Positions 6,775 through 14,166 of a DNA stretch of 14,351 nt are shown here, in pieces. Position numbers and translations under genes: made by a program. Under the pieces are notes generated by a model that saw nothing but the letters and a program-made list of their open reading frames with translations, had not been told where the DNA came from and searched no databases. Positions within the stretch are counted from its first letter, which is position 1. Each line of letters starts with the position of its first letter. Source of the stretch: JAVWHX01 sp036639875 (GTDB taxonomy: Bacteria > Bacillota_I > Bacilli_A > Erysipelotrichales > Coprobacillaceae); the NCBI GenBank assembly GCA_036639875.1, contig JAVWHX010000057.1, positions 1-14,351 on the forward strand, given 5' to 3'.

Positions 6775-7214
6775 AACAATATGAAATGTTAAAAGATATT
6801 TTCTATAAAACCATTGAAGATAAAAGTCATGGTATGTATAAAAAAGAAGCCTACTTTCATAGCCTTCAAGTCTCTACAATATGTCAATACCTTGCTAATC
6901 AACAAAATATTGATATTGAAATTGCTGGTATCATTGGATTGTTTCATGATTATAGTACATATATCAGCCAAACATCATTTGATCATGCTCATCGTAGCAG
7001 TTTATTGGTTGAAGATATTTTAAAAGAGCTACAATGCGATGAACAAGATATCAAAATAATTATAACAGCTATAAAAAATCATAGTGATAAAAACAAAATC
7101 GATGATTGTTATAGTGAATTGATTAAGGATGCTGATGTATTAGCACAATACTTACAAGAACCTAGTAAACAATTTAATGAGGATTATCAAACAAGACTAA
7201 AAAACTACCTATAA
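6771..7214 (+). CDS. HD-domain protein (predicted metal-dependent phosphohydrolase)
   Basis: 147-aa soluble protein with a compact HD domain. The metal-ligand pattern is visible as H30, H59-D60, H104 and D120 (in KDADVL). There is no extra domain, signal peptide or membrane segment. Members with this layout hydrolyse phosphate esters of nucleotides or related small molecules, but the substrate cannot be read from the sequence. The ATG overlaps the rsmF stop (ATGA) with AAGGGG upstream, so it is translated together with the rRNA methyltransferase; a role linked to RNA or nucleotide metabolism is a guess from context. A terminator hairpin includes the stop codon. Confidence 0.8.
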   Translation: MKQYEMLKDIFYKTIEDKSHGMYKKEAYFHSLQVSTICQYLANQQNIDIEIAGIIGLFHDYSTYISQTSFDHAHRSSLLVEDILKELQCDEQDIKIIITAIKNHSDKNKIDDCYSELIKDADVLAQYLQEPSKQFNEDYQTRLKNYL

Positions 7215-7234
7215 ATTTTATAGATAGCTTTTTT
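7199..7234. terminator. Bidirectional terminator between the HD-protein gene and trxA
   Basis: CTACCTATAA (7205-7214) and TTATAGATAG (7218-7227) form a 10-bp stem with an ATT loop. The plus strand has one C-A mismatch and is followed by CTTTTTT. On the minus strand the same position is a G-U pair and six T follow, so termination should be at least as good for trxA. The HD gene's TAA is in the stem. Confidence 0.7.
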
Positions 7235-7247
7235 ATTACATATATGA

Positions 7248-7556
7248 TTATTTGATCATTGCTTCCAATGCTTCATAAGGAATGAATCCCATTTGACGAT
7301 TCACTGGTTGTCCATTTTTAAAAGCAATTAATGTTGGAATTGATTGAACTTGGTATTCCATAGCAAGACTAGGAATTTGATCAGTATCAATTTTCACAAC
7401 TTTGACTTCTGGATGTTCATCAGCAAGCTTTTCAATGCTTGGTGCTAACATTTTACATGGTCCACACCATGTTGCAAAGAAATCAACAAAAACTGTTTCC
7501 CCACTATTTAATAAATCCTTAAATTCACTTTCATTTGCATGAATTACATTTGACAT
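7248..7556 (-). CDS. trxA: Thioredoxin
   Basis: 102-aa cytosolic thiol-disulfide reductase. The active site WCGPC is at 30-34, with buried D25 (Asp26 in E. coli TrxA) and the cis-proline P74 in SIPTL; length is normal and there is no signal peptide. I start at the ATG at 7556 (MSNVIHANE): AAAGGA is 9 nt upstream, whereas it directly abuts the alternative ATG at 7565 and could not serve it. The gene lies downstream of topB in the same direction with 98 bp between them and has its own candidate promoter and inverted repeat; co-transcription with topB is possible because no terminator is seen after topB. Confidence 0.95.
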   Translation of the reverse strand: MSNVIHANESEFKDLLNSGETVFVDFFATWCGPCKMLAPSIEKLADEHPEVKVVKIDTDQIPSLAMEYQVQSIPTLIAFKNGQPVNRQMGFIPYEALEAMIK

Positions 7557-7581
7557 ATTTATCATCCTTTCTCTCTATATT

Positions 7582-7603
7582 ATGATAATCTGTTATCATT
7601 ATA
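7582..7603 (-). promoter_or_regulatory. Candidate -10 element and overlapping inverted repeat upstream of trxA
   Basis: A TATAAT hexamer (minus strand 7603-7598) is overlapped by a perfect inverted repeat ATGATAA-TCTG-TTATCAT (7582-7599). It sits where RNA synthesis would begin, a typical repressor position. No convincing -35 is seen at 16-18 bp. The dyad resembles Fur/PerR-family boxes only loosely because the spacing is wrong for their 7-1-7 layout. Confidence 0.4.
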
Positions 7604-7654
7604 TACATGAGTCTAACATACACTATTCTTCTTTTCAATAAATGTGCTTTATAA

Positions 7655-9838
7655 TTATTTAAGTTGATCTTTAAGATTAAGCAATGCTGCAAAAGGAGAA
7701 TCTTCAACAGTTGTTTGTGCTTCTTTCTTTTGTTTTTGTAAATACTTTTTCACATCACTCTTCCCTGCATTATCTTTTCTTTCTGCTCTTTCTTTTTGAA
7801 AAGCCTGCATTTGAATACGATAACCACATGTTTTACAAACAAACATCTGTTTATCTCCTTTACCAACAAGTTCTAATTTCTTATGACAATTAGGACAACG
7901 AGCATTGGTTTGAATAGATAAAGTTTGACGATAGCTACATTCACGTGATGAACATACTAACATCTTGCCTTTTTTACCATTAACTTCTAATAAGAGTTCT
8001 CCACATTCAGGACATTTCTTCGTTGTGATGTTATCATGTTTAAACTGAGCATCACTGCTTTCTATTTCCTCAATGAGTTTTTCTGTATAATCACGGATCT
8101 CTTTAATAAACTCTTGAGAATGTTTCTTTCTTTGTGAAATTAAGGCAAGTTCTGTTTCCCATTTAGCAGTTAATTCTGGAGAACGCAAATCTTGAGGAAC
8201 TAAGTTTAAAAGCTGTCTTCCTTTTTGTGTGACATGAATCTCTTGTCCACGTCTTTCAACTAAAAATGTATTAAACAGTTTTTCAATAATATCAGCTCTT
8301 GTTGCTACGGTTCCTAACCCTCCCGTATTCACCAATGTTTTATTTAAAGCAAGTGATGTTTGATCCATATATCTCACTGGATTTTCCATCGCAGATAATA
8401 AAGAAGCTTCATTAAAATAAGCTGGTGGTTGTGTTTGGCCACTTGTTTTCTTAATCAAAGAAATATCAAGTTTTTGTCCTACCTTTACTAATGGTAACAA
8501 TTGATCTAATTCTTGATTATCATCTTCTTCATGTCCATAGACTTCTTTCCAACCTAATGCTTTTTCTATTTTACCAGAAGCATAAAATTGTTGATTTTGT
8601 GCTTTGGCTGTTAGTTTTGTTTGTTCATATTCATAAGGTGGTAATAAAACAGCTAAGAATCTTTTTAAAACAAGTTCATAGATTTTTAATTCACTATCAT
8701 TCAATTCACCTAAATAAGCAGATTGCTCTGTTGGAATAATAGCATGGTGATCACTGACTTTACTATTATTAACAAAATGAGGTTGTTTTTTAATCGGTTG
8801 ACTTAATATTTTTTGAATCACACCATCATGATGTCCACCTAATGATGCTTCTAAACGTTCTTTAAGTGTTGGAACAATATCATCAGTAAGATAACGAGAA
8901 TCTGTACGAGGATATGTTAATAACTTATGGTATTCATATAAGTTTTGCATAATTGATAATGTATCTTTTGCTGAATAACCATACATTTTATTAGCATCTC
9001 TTTGAAGTTCAGTTAAATCGTATAATTGAGGTGCATATGATTTCTTTGCACTTTTTTGTATATCAGTAATTAAGAATGATTCATGTTCTATTTGTTTGAT
9101 GATTGTATCAATCTTATCTTCATCAAATAAATGGTTTTCATTCTTTTCAGAACGCCATGTCCATAAAATAGAATCTGATTGTAATTGTATACCGTAGAAA
9201 GACCTAGGCTTAAATTGACGAATCTTTTCTTCTTGAGCAGCTATCATTGCGAGTGTTGGTGTTTGAACTCTTCCACACGCTAATTGAGCGTTATACTTAC
9301 ATGTCAGTGCACGAGTGGCATTAATACCAACTAACCAATCTGCAACACTACGACTATAAGCACTATAAAATAATGGTTCATATTCTTTGGCATCTTTTAA
9401 AGAACGAAAACCATCTTGAATCGCTTTATCTGTAACTGAAGAAATCCATAAACGTTTTAGTGGTTTCTTAATCCCAATCTTTTGAATAATCCAACGTGCA
9501 ACAAGTTCCCCTTCTCTTCCTGCATCTGTCGCAATAACAATTTCATGAACATCATTTCTCAACATTTGTGTTTTCACTGCATTGAATTGTTTACTTGTTT
9601 TTCCAATCACAACCAATGACATCTTCTCTGGCATAATGGGTAATACATCTAAATTCCAATTCTGATAACTCTTATCATACTTCTCTGGATCAGCCAATGT
9701 GACCAAATGTCCTAAAGCCCAAGTGACAATATATTTTGATCCTTCCATAGCTCCATTTATTTTTTTATGACAATCTAAAACTCTTGCGATATCTCTACCG
9801 ACTGAAGGTTTTTCTGCTAATACTAATATTTTTGACAT
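7655..9838 (-). CDS. topB: DNA topoisomerase III (type IA)
   Basis: 727-aa type IA topoisomerase that relaxes and decatenates DNA by single-strand passage. The N-terminal Toprim domain begins MSKILVLAEKPSVGRD (metal-binding Glu in AEKPS) and carries TDAGREGE with D105 and E111. Lineage note: the second Asp of the E. coli DxD motif is Gly107, as I recall for Bacillus TopB. The active tyrosine is Y309 in TYPRTDSRYL. QLACGRVQTPTLAMI and GGLGTVATRADIIEKL are further type IA motifs. The C-terminus has two zinc ribbons, C609/C612/C629/C634 and C648/C651/C668/C671, then a Lys-rich tail, longer than in E. coli TopB-type tails. Start: ATG with AAAGG ten bases upstream. Same strand as trxA. Confidence 0.94.
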   Translation of the reverse strand: MSKILVLAEKPSVGRDIARVLDCHKKINGAMEGSKYIVTWALGHLVTLADPEKYDKSYQNWNLDVLPIMPEKMSLVVIGKTSKQFNAVKTQMLRNDVHEIVIATDAGREGELVARWIIQKIGIKKPLKRLWISSVTDKAIQDGFRSLKDAKEYEPLFYSAYSRSVADWLVGINATRALTCKYNAQLACGRVQTPTLAMIAAQEEKIRQFKPRSFYGIQLQSDSILWTWRSEKNENHLFDEDKIDTIIKQIEHESFLITDIQKSAKKSYAPQLYDLTELQRDANKMYGYSAKDTLSIMQNLYEYHKLLTYPRTDSRYLTDDIVPTLKERLEASLGGHHDGVIQKILSQPIKKQPHFVNNSKVSDHHAIIPTEQSAYLGELNDSELKIYELVLKRFLAVLLPPYEYEQTKLTAKAQNQQFYASGKIEKALGWKEVYGHEEDDNQELDQLLPLVKVGQKLDISLIKKTSGQTQPPAYFNEASLLSAMENPVRYMDQTSLALNKTLVNTGGLGTVATRADIIEKLFNTFLVERRGQEIHVTQKGRQLLNLVPQDLRSPELTAKWETELALISQRKKHSQEFIKEIRDYTEKLIEEIESSDAQFKHDNITTKKCPECGELLLEVNGKKGKMLVCSSRECSYRQTLSIQTNARCPNCHKKLELVGKGDKQMFVCKTCGYRIQMQAFQKERAERKDNAGKSDVKKYLQKQKKEAQTTVEDSPFAALLNLKDQLK

Positions 9839-9890
9839 ATCGATACAACCTTTCTTTTCTATAAATTGAGTCTATCACAACAACCCTCAT

Positions 9891-9908
9891 TTCGCAATCA
9901 ATTGCGAA
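9891..9908. repeat. Inverted repeat in the topB upstream region
   Basis: Perfect 7-bp arms, TTCGCAA (9891-9897) and TTGCGAA (9902-9908), separated by 4 bp. No T-run follows on either strand, so it is not an intrinsic terminator. It lies about 55 bp upstream of the topB start and could be an operator. It shares only the half-site CGAACTTA with the MarR operator at 14053-14074 and has different spacing. Confidence 0.45.
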
Positions 9909-9920
9909 CTTATCTTTGAT

Positions 9921-9944
9921 AAAGAAAAAAGGTCTTTCGACCTT
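9921..9944 (-). terminator. Intrinsic terminator of the marR-ABC operon
   Basis: On the minus strand AAGGTC-GAAA-GACCTT (9944-9929) is a 6-bp stem closed by a stable GNRA-type tetraloop, followed by TTTTTTCTTT. The stem starts within the stop codon of the second ABC gene. It separates the efflux operon from topB. Confidence 0.85.
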
Positions 9945-11796
9945 AATCCATCTCAATAACACCAGTATATAACTGATGATATTTTCCATGTTCTTTCATT
10001 AATGATTGATGATTACCACGTTCAATAATATGACCTTGTTCTAAAACCATAATACAATCACTATTCTTGATTGTTGATAATCTATGAGCAATCACTAATG
10101 TTGTACGACCATCCATCAATCTATCCATACCTTCTTGTACAAGTTTCTCTGTACGTGAATCAATAGATGATGTTGCTTCATCTAGAATCAATGCTGGTGG
10201 ATTGGCAACTGCAGCTCTTGCTATCGCAATCAATTGACGTTGTCCTTGAGAAAGATTAGCTCCATCTCCAGTTAACATTGTTTGATAACCATCAGGCAAA
10301 TGCTTAATAAACGTATCGGCATTCGCAAGTTTTGCTGCATCTATACATTCTTCATCAGTAGCATCTAATTGACCATAACGGATATTATCCATAACTGTCC
10401 CTGTAAATAAATGTGTATCTTGTAAAACCACACCAAGTGATCTTCTTAAATCATCTTTTTTAATAAGTTTAATATCGATTCCATCATAAGTAATTGTTCC
10501 TTTTTGAATATCATAGAAACGATTAATTAAGTTCGTAATTGTTGTTTTTCCAGCACCAGTTGCTCCAACAAATGCAATCTTTTCACCAGGTTTTGCATAA
10601 ACATCTACATTGTGTAAAACCATACGATCATCAAAATATCCAAAATCAACATGTTCTAAACGGATATCTCCTTGCATTGGTACAAGTTCTACACTACCAT
10701 CTTGACGAGGATGTTTCCAAGCCCAATGTCCAGTTCGCTGAGTTGTTTCTAGCATTTGACCATCAACAATATCAACACGACAAAGGGTCACAACACCTTG
10801 ATCATCTTCACTTGTTTGATCTAATAATTCAAAAATACGTTTTGCGCCAGCTTGAGCCATTGCTACACTGTTAATCTGTTGCGAGATTTGTCCAACTGGC
10901 TGATTGAAGTTCTTATTTAATGTCAGAAATGAAACCAATGTCCCAATTGTTAAACCAGCATAACCATTCAACGCCATAATCGCACCAACAATCGCACAAA
11001 GAATATAAGATACATTTCCTGTTTGTACTGTGACAGGCATTAAAACATTGGCAAACTTATTAGCTGAGTTAGAACTTTCTCTGAGTTCTTCATTTAAGAC
11101 TCTAAACTCTTGGATTGCTTTTTCTTCATGATTGAAGACTTTAACAACCTTTTGTCCAGAAATCATTTCTTCTATAAAACCATTCACTTTACCAATAGAC
11201 TCTTGTTGTTTAATAAAGTAACGTCCTGATAAAGTTCCCATCTTTAATGAAACAAAAACCATAATTCCTAACATCAATAAACTAATACCTGTTAAAGGTA
11301 AATTTAATGCAACCATTGAAATAAAGACAGTCACAATTGTAATCGCACTAGATGTTAATTGTGGTAAAGATTGACTAATTAATTGCCTTAATGTATCTGT
11401 ATCATTTGTATAAACTGACATAATATCACCATGTGACGTTCTATCAAAATAACGAATAGGTAATGATTCCATATGCTCAAATAACTTAATTCTTAAATTC
11501 TTTAAAAATCCTTGAGTAACATAAACCATTATTCTATTATAAGTAAATGCACTGATAACACCAACTAAGAAGAAAGCAGCGACTCTTAATAATGCATTAA
11601 ACAATGCACTAAAATCAGGATTAGGATTACCTATCATTGGCATAATATAATCATCTATTAAAACTTGCATAAACAATGTTCCTTGTACAGTAGCAAGTGC
11701 TGTTAAAAGGATACAAGCCAAAACAATCAAACAATGAATCCAATATTCTTTAAAAATCATTTTTAATAATCTAAAAATCGCACTTTGTTTTTTCAT
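9943..11796 (-). CDS. ABC exporter half-transporter, catalytic subunit of a heterodimer (YfiC-like)
   Basis: 617 aa, an ABC type-B exporter half: N-terminal six-helix transmembrane domain (first helix near 15-40) fused to an ATPase domain. The nucleotide-binding domain has Walker A GATGAGKTT (K417), Walker B LILDEATSSID with catalytic E540, and switch His H571 in IAHRLS, all canonical. Its signature is LSQGQ (Q517) instead of LSGGQ, expected to line the degenerate site formed with the partner. Between the two domains is a ~40-residue insert (about 335-375) containing WAWKHP, which I recall from YfiC-type proteins. Start: ATG after AAAGGAGG, overlapping the partner's TAA by one base (TAATG). 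With the MarR gene upstream, export of drugs or other amphipathic compounds is the likely role; the substrate is unknown. Confidence 0.9.
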   Translation of the reverse strand: MKKQSAIFRLLKMIFKEYWIHCLIVLACILLTALATVQGTLFMQVLIDDYIMPMIGNPNPDFSALFNALLRVAAFFLVGVISAFTYNRIMVYVTQGFLKNLRIKLFEHMESLPIRYFDRTSHGDIMSVYTNDTDTLRQLISQSLPQLTSSAITIVTVFISMVALNLPLTGISLLMLGIMVFVSLKMGTLSGRYFIKQQESIGKVNGFIEEMISGQKVVKVFNHEEKAIQEFRVLNEELRESSNSANKFANVLMPVTVQTGNVSYILCAIVGAIMALNGYAGLTIGTLVSFLTLNKNFNQPVGQISQQINSVAMAQAGAKRIFELLDQTSEDDQGVVTLCRVDIVDGQMLETTQRTGHWAWKHPRQDGSVELVPMQGDIRLEHVDFGYFDDRMVLHNVDVYAKPGEKIAFVGATGAGKTTITNLINRFYDIQKGTITYDGIDIKLIKKDDLRRSLGVVLQDTHLFTGTVMDNIRYGQLDATDEECIDAAKLANADTFIKHLPDGYQTMLTGDGANLSQGQRQLIAIARAAVANPPALILDEATSSIDSRTEKLVQEGMDRLMDGRTTLVIAHRLSTIKNSDCIMVLEQGHIIERGNHQSLMKEHGKYHQLYTGVIEMD

Positions 11797-13526
11797 TAGG
11801 CTTCCTCCTTTCCTTTCATTTGTGTCTCATAAATTGTACGATAAATTTCATTTGTTTCAATTAATCGATTATGACTATCAAAACCATCAGCAACCCCATC
11901 ACTTAAAACAATAATACGATCTGCACCTTGAACACTTGATATACGTTGAGAAATAATAATCTTTGTTGTATCTGGAATACGTTCTTCAAATGATTGTTGA
12001 ATACTTGCATCAGTTGCTGTATCAACTGCACTTGTAGAATCATCTAAAATCAATATTTTAGGTTTCTTTAATAATGCTCTGGCGATACATAAACGTTGTT
12101 TTTGTCCACCTGACACATTTGATCCACCTTGTTCAAGATAAGTGTTATAACCATCTTCAAAACGAGCAATAAACTCATCAGCACAAGCCAAACGACATGC
12201 CTCTTTACATTCTTGTTCTGTTGCTTTTTCATTACCCCATCTTAAATTTTGGAGAATTGTTCCACTAAATAAAACATTATTTTGTAAGACAACAGCAACT
12301 TCATCTCTTAAGACTTCTAAGTCATAGTGACGAACATCCTGTCCACCTACGACAACACTTCCTCTATCTACATCATATAAACGACTAATCAAATTGACCA
12401 AACTACTTTTGGCACTACCTGTACCACCAATAATTCCAATCGTTTCACCTGTTTGAATATGAAGATCAATATCTCTTAATACTGGTTCTCCAGTTCCATG
12501 CTTATATGAGAAAGTCACATGGTTAAAATCAACACTTCCATCTTTGACTTCTTTTAATGCATTTTCTGGTGAATATAAATCAGACTTTTCATTAATTACT
12601 TCACTAATACGTCTTGCCGACGCTATTGACATTGTGATCATAACAAATGCCATTGATAACATCATTAAAGACATCATAATATTCATAATATAACTAAATA
12701 AACTTGTTAATTGTCCTGTTGTCAAACTTCCTCCAACAACACTTTGAGCACCTAGCCATGAAAGTAATAAAACACACCCATAAACTGATAACATCATGGC
12801 TGGGTTATTAAATGAAAGAACTCCTTCTGCTCTGACAAACAATTTATAAATATTATCTGCTGCCTTTTTAAACTTTTCATTTTCATGAACTTCTCTCACA
12901 AATGATTTCACAACACGAATTCCAACGACATTTTCTTGAACACTTTCATTTAAAGCATCATACTTTGGAAAAACTTCATTAAAATAACGCATTGCAAGAA
13001 ACATAATAATCGCAAGCACAAAAACAAGAAAAATAATTGCAACAACAAAAATCATACTTAATGATGCATTAATCATCATTGCCATAGACACTGCACAAAT
13101 CAAATTCATTGGTGCTCTAATACACATACGAATAATCATTTGATAAGCAGTCTGTACATTTGTAACATCAGTTGTTAAACGTGTTACAAGTCCTGCCACA
13201 CTATATTTATCTATATTAGAGAATGAAAATGACTGGATATTTGTATACATCGCATCTCTTAAGTTTGCTGCAAAACCTGTTGAAGCTTTTGCGGCAAACT
13301 TTCCTGCTAAAAATCCAAGTGATAATGTACACCCCGCAATCACTAACATAATAATTCCATACTTTGTTATTGCATCCATATCTTTTGCAGTAATTCCTTT
13401 ATCAATAATAGCAGCCATTAATAATGGAATAGTAATTTCGAGGATAACCTCTATAATTGCAAAGAATATTGTTTTGAATGAATCTTTTTTATATTCTTTG
13501 ATTTGTTTCATTAATGTTTTAATCAT
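11796..13526 (-). CDS. ABC exporter half-transporter, degenerate-site subunit of a heterodimer (YfiB-like)
   Basis: 576 aa, membrane domain of about six helices (for example residues 20-42, 55-75 and two long hydrophobic runs between 134 and 180) plus ATPase domain from about 335. The Walker A GGTGSAKSS has Ala where Gly usually precedes K373. Walker B reads LILDDSTSAVD, so the catalytic Glu is replaced by D496. The switch His is Q527 (ISQRISS). The signature VSGGQ (471-475) is canonical. This set predicts an ATP site that binds but hardly hydrolyses, complemented by the consensus site of the neighbouring subunit, as in TM287/288- or LmrCD-type exporters. Start: ATG after AAAGGAAG. It is the first structural gene after marR, with a near-palindromic operator 20 bp upstream. 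Confidence 0.9.
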   Translation of the reverse strand: MIKTLMKQIKEYKKDSFKTIFFAIIEVILEITIPLLMAAIIDKGITAKDMDAITKYGIIMLVIAGCTLSLGFLAGKFAAKASTGFAANLRDAMYTNIQSFSFSNIDKYSVAGLVTRLTTDVTNVQTAYQMIIRMCIRAPMNLICAVSMAMMINASLSMIFVVAIIFLVFVLAIIMFLAMRYFNEVFPKYDALNESVQENVVGIRVVKSFVREVHENEKFKKAADNIYKLFVRAEGVLSFNNPAMMLSVYGCVLLLSWLGAQSVVGGSLTTGQLTSLFSYIMNIMMSLMMLSMAFVMITMSIASARRISEVINEKSDLYSPENALKEVKDGSVDFNHVTFSYKHGTGEPVLRDIDLHIQTGETIGIIGGTGSAKSSLVNLISRLYDVDRGSVVVGGQDVRHYDLEVLRDEVAVVLQNNVLFSGTILQNLRWGNEKATEQECKEACRLACADEFIARFEDGYNTYLEQGGSNVSGGQKQRLCIARALLKKPKILILDDSTSAVDTATDASIQQSFEERIPDTTKIIISQRISSVQGADRIIVLSDGVADGFDSHNRLIETNEIYRTIYETQMKGKEEA

Positions 13527-13545
13527 AATATCTTCCTTTCTTTAC

Positions 13546-13567
13546 AATAGTTTGTTAACGAACTATT
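13546..13567. promoter_or_regulatory. Candidate MarR operator before the ABC genes
   Basis: A 22-bp near-palindrome centred on GTTAAC (core TAGTTTGTTAACGAACTA at 13548-13565) is symmetrical except for one position in each half. It lies between marR and the first ABC gene, just upstream of that gene's ribosome binding site. In the same register it closely matches the sequence at the marR promoter. Dyad and similarity are seen; MarR binding is inferred from position. Confidence 0.6.
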
Positions 13568-13576
13568 AGTCTTTTT

Positions 13577-13597
13577 AAAAATCAGGCTAAGCCTGAT
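13577..13597 (-). terminator. Hairpin at the marR stop codon (partial terminator or attenuator)
   Basis: On the minus strand ATCAGGC (13597-13591) and GCCTGAT (13587-13581) pair perfectly over 7 bp with a TTA loop, followed by four further T and then A. The TAG of marR spans loop and 3' arm. The short T-run suggests partial termination, lowering or uncoupling expression of the ABC genes from marR. Confidence 0.55.
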
Positions 13598-14039
13598 CAA
13601 GAACATTTCTTAAGTTATCAATAAGCTTGTCTGCTATTTTCGCAAACTCATCTATCTCCTCTTGTGTCAATCCTTTAACTAATTCTTCATAACGAATTTT
13701 GAATTTTTGATCCATCATACGATTAAACTCACGACTTTGATCAGTTAAAACAATCTTCTTTAAACGCGCATCATGAGTGACTGCAACTCTTTGAATCATG
13801 CCTTTTTTACACATCAGCTTTAACATCTCAGATGTTGTTGAACGATTTATAGAAAATTCCTCTTCAATATCTTTTTGAAAAGTATCTTTACCTTCTACTT
13901 CTTGATGCTGAAGAAAGCCTAAAATCCAACTATGCATCAATGTTGCTTCATCTGGTTTCTTACCAAAATGACGTTCAGCATTTCTCTTCATTAGATTACT
14001 TAATGTTTTAATTTTATGACCTACTGGATCTTTAAACAT
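13587..14039 (-). CDS. MarR-family transcriptional regulator
   Basis: 150-aa winged helix-turn-helix protein that would act as a homodimer. The DNA-binding part is about residues 53-100: helix-turn-helix FQKDIEEEFSINRSTTSEML (54-73), then KKGMIQR and the wing with the family D-x-R motif (D90, R92) ending IVLT. The terminal helices (about 1-45 and 105-148) form the dimer domain. Start: ATG after AGAGGTGAT. It is the first gene of an operon with two ABC exporter genes, the standard arrangement in which MarR represses its own operon until a drug-like ligand binds. The promoter overlaps a dyad fitting a MarR site, and a second copy precedes the ABC genes. Confidence 0.9.
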   Translation of the reverse strand: MFKDPVGHKIKTLSNLMKRNAERHFGKKPDEATLMHSWILGFLQHQEVEGKDTFQKDIEEEFSINRSTTSEMLKLMCKKGMIQRVAVTHDARLKKIVLTDQSREFNRMMDQKFKIRYEELVKGLTQEEIDEFAKIADKLIDNLRNVLDQA

Positions 14040-14052
14040 ATAATCACCTCTT

Positions 14053-14074
14053 GTTAGTTCGGTTACGAACTTAA
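14053..14074. promoter_or_regulatory. Candidate MarR operator at the marR promoter
   Basis: The dyad AGTTCG-GTTA-CGAACT (14056-14071) is perfect over 6 bp per arm. In the 22-bp frame it agrees with the site at 13546-13567 at most positions. It overlaps the marR -10 by two bases and covers the expected start point, so binding would block transcription. The divergent gene at 14260 has its promoter more than 90 bp away. Confidence 0.6.
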
Positions 14075-14101
14075 TATAACATACAATTTTTTAATTGTAA
14101 A
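14073..14101 (-). promoter_or_regulatory. Promoter of the marR-ABC operon
   Basis: Minus strand -35 TTTACA (14101-14096) and -10 TATATT (14078-14073) with a 17-bp spacer; start near 14066, inside the operator. The spacer holds a second inverted repeat, TACAATT-TTTT-AATTGTA (14082-14099). Confidence 0.6.
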
Positions 14102-14166
14102 GAAAAAGTTATTTATCAAATTAAATTATTCACTATAAAATATTTGCTTAAAGTTATATAAATGTA

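Noticed and set aside
7582..7599. Fur or PerR box upstream of trxA
   Set aside because: The arms are similar (TGATAA/TTATCA) but separated by four bases, which does not fit the 7-1-7 pattern of those boxes.
8491..8739. 82-codon plus-strand open frame opposite topB
   Set aside because: Antisense shadow of topB with no ribosome binding site.
9795..9989. 64-codon minus-strand open frame bridging the ABC gene end and topB start
   Set aside because: It runs through the intrinsic terminator and into topB out of frame; no homology.
10539..10874. 111-codon plus-strand open frame rich in His, Gln and Leu
   Set aside because: It is the complement of the larger ABC subunit gene; the unusual composition is what antisense reading of that gene produces.
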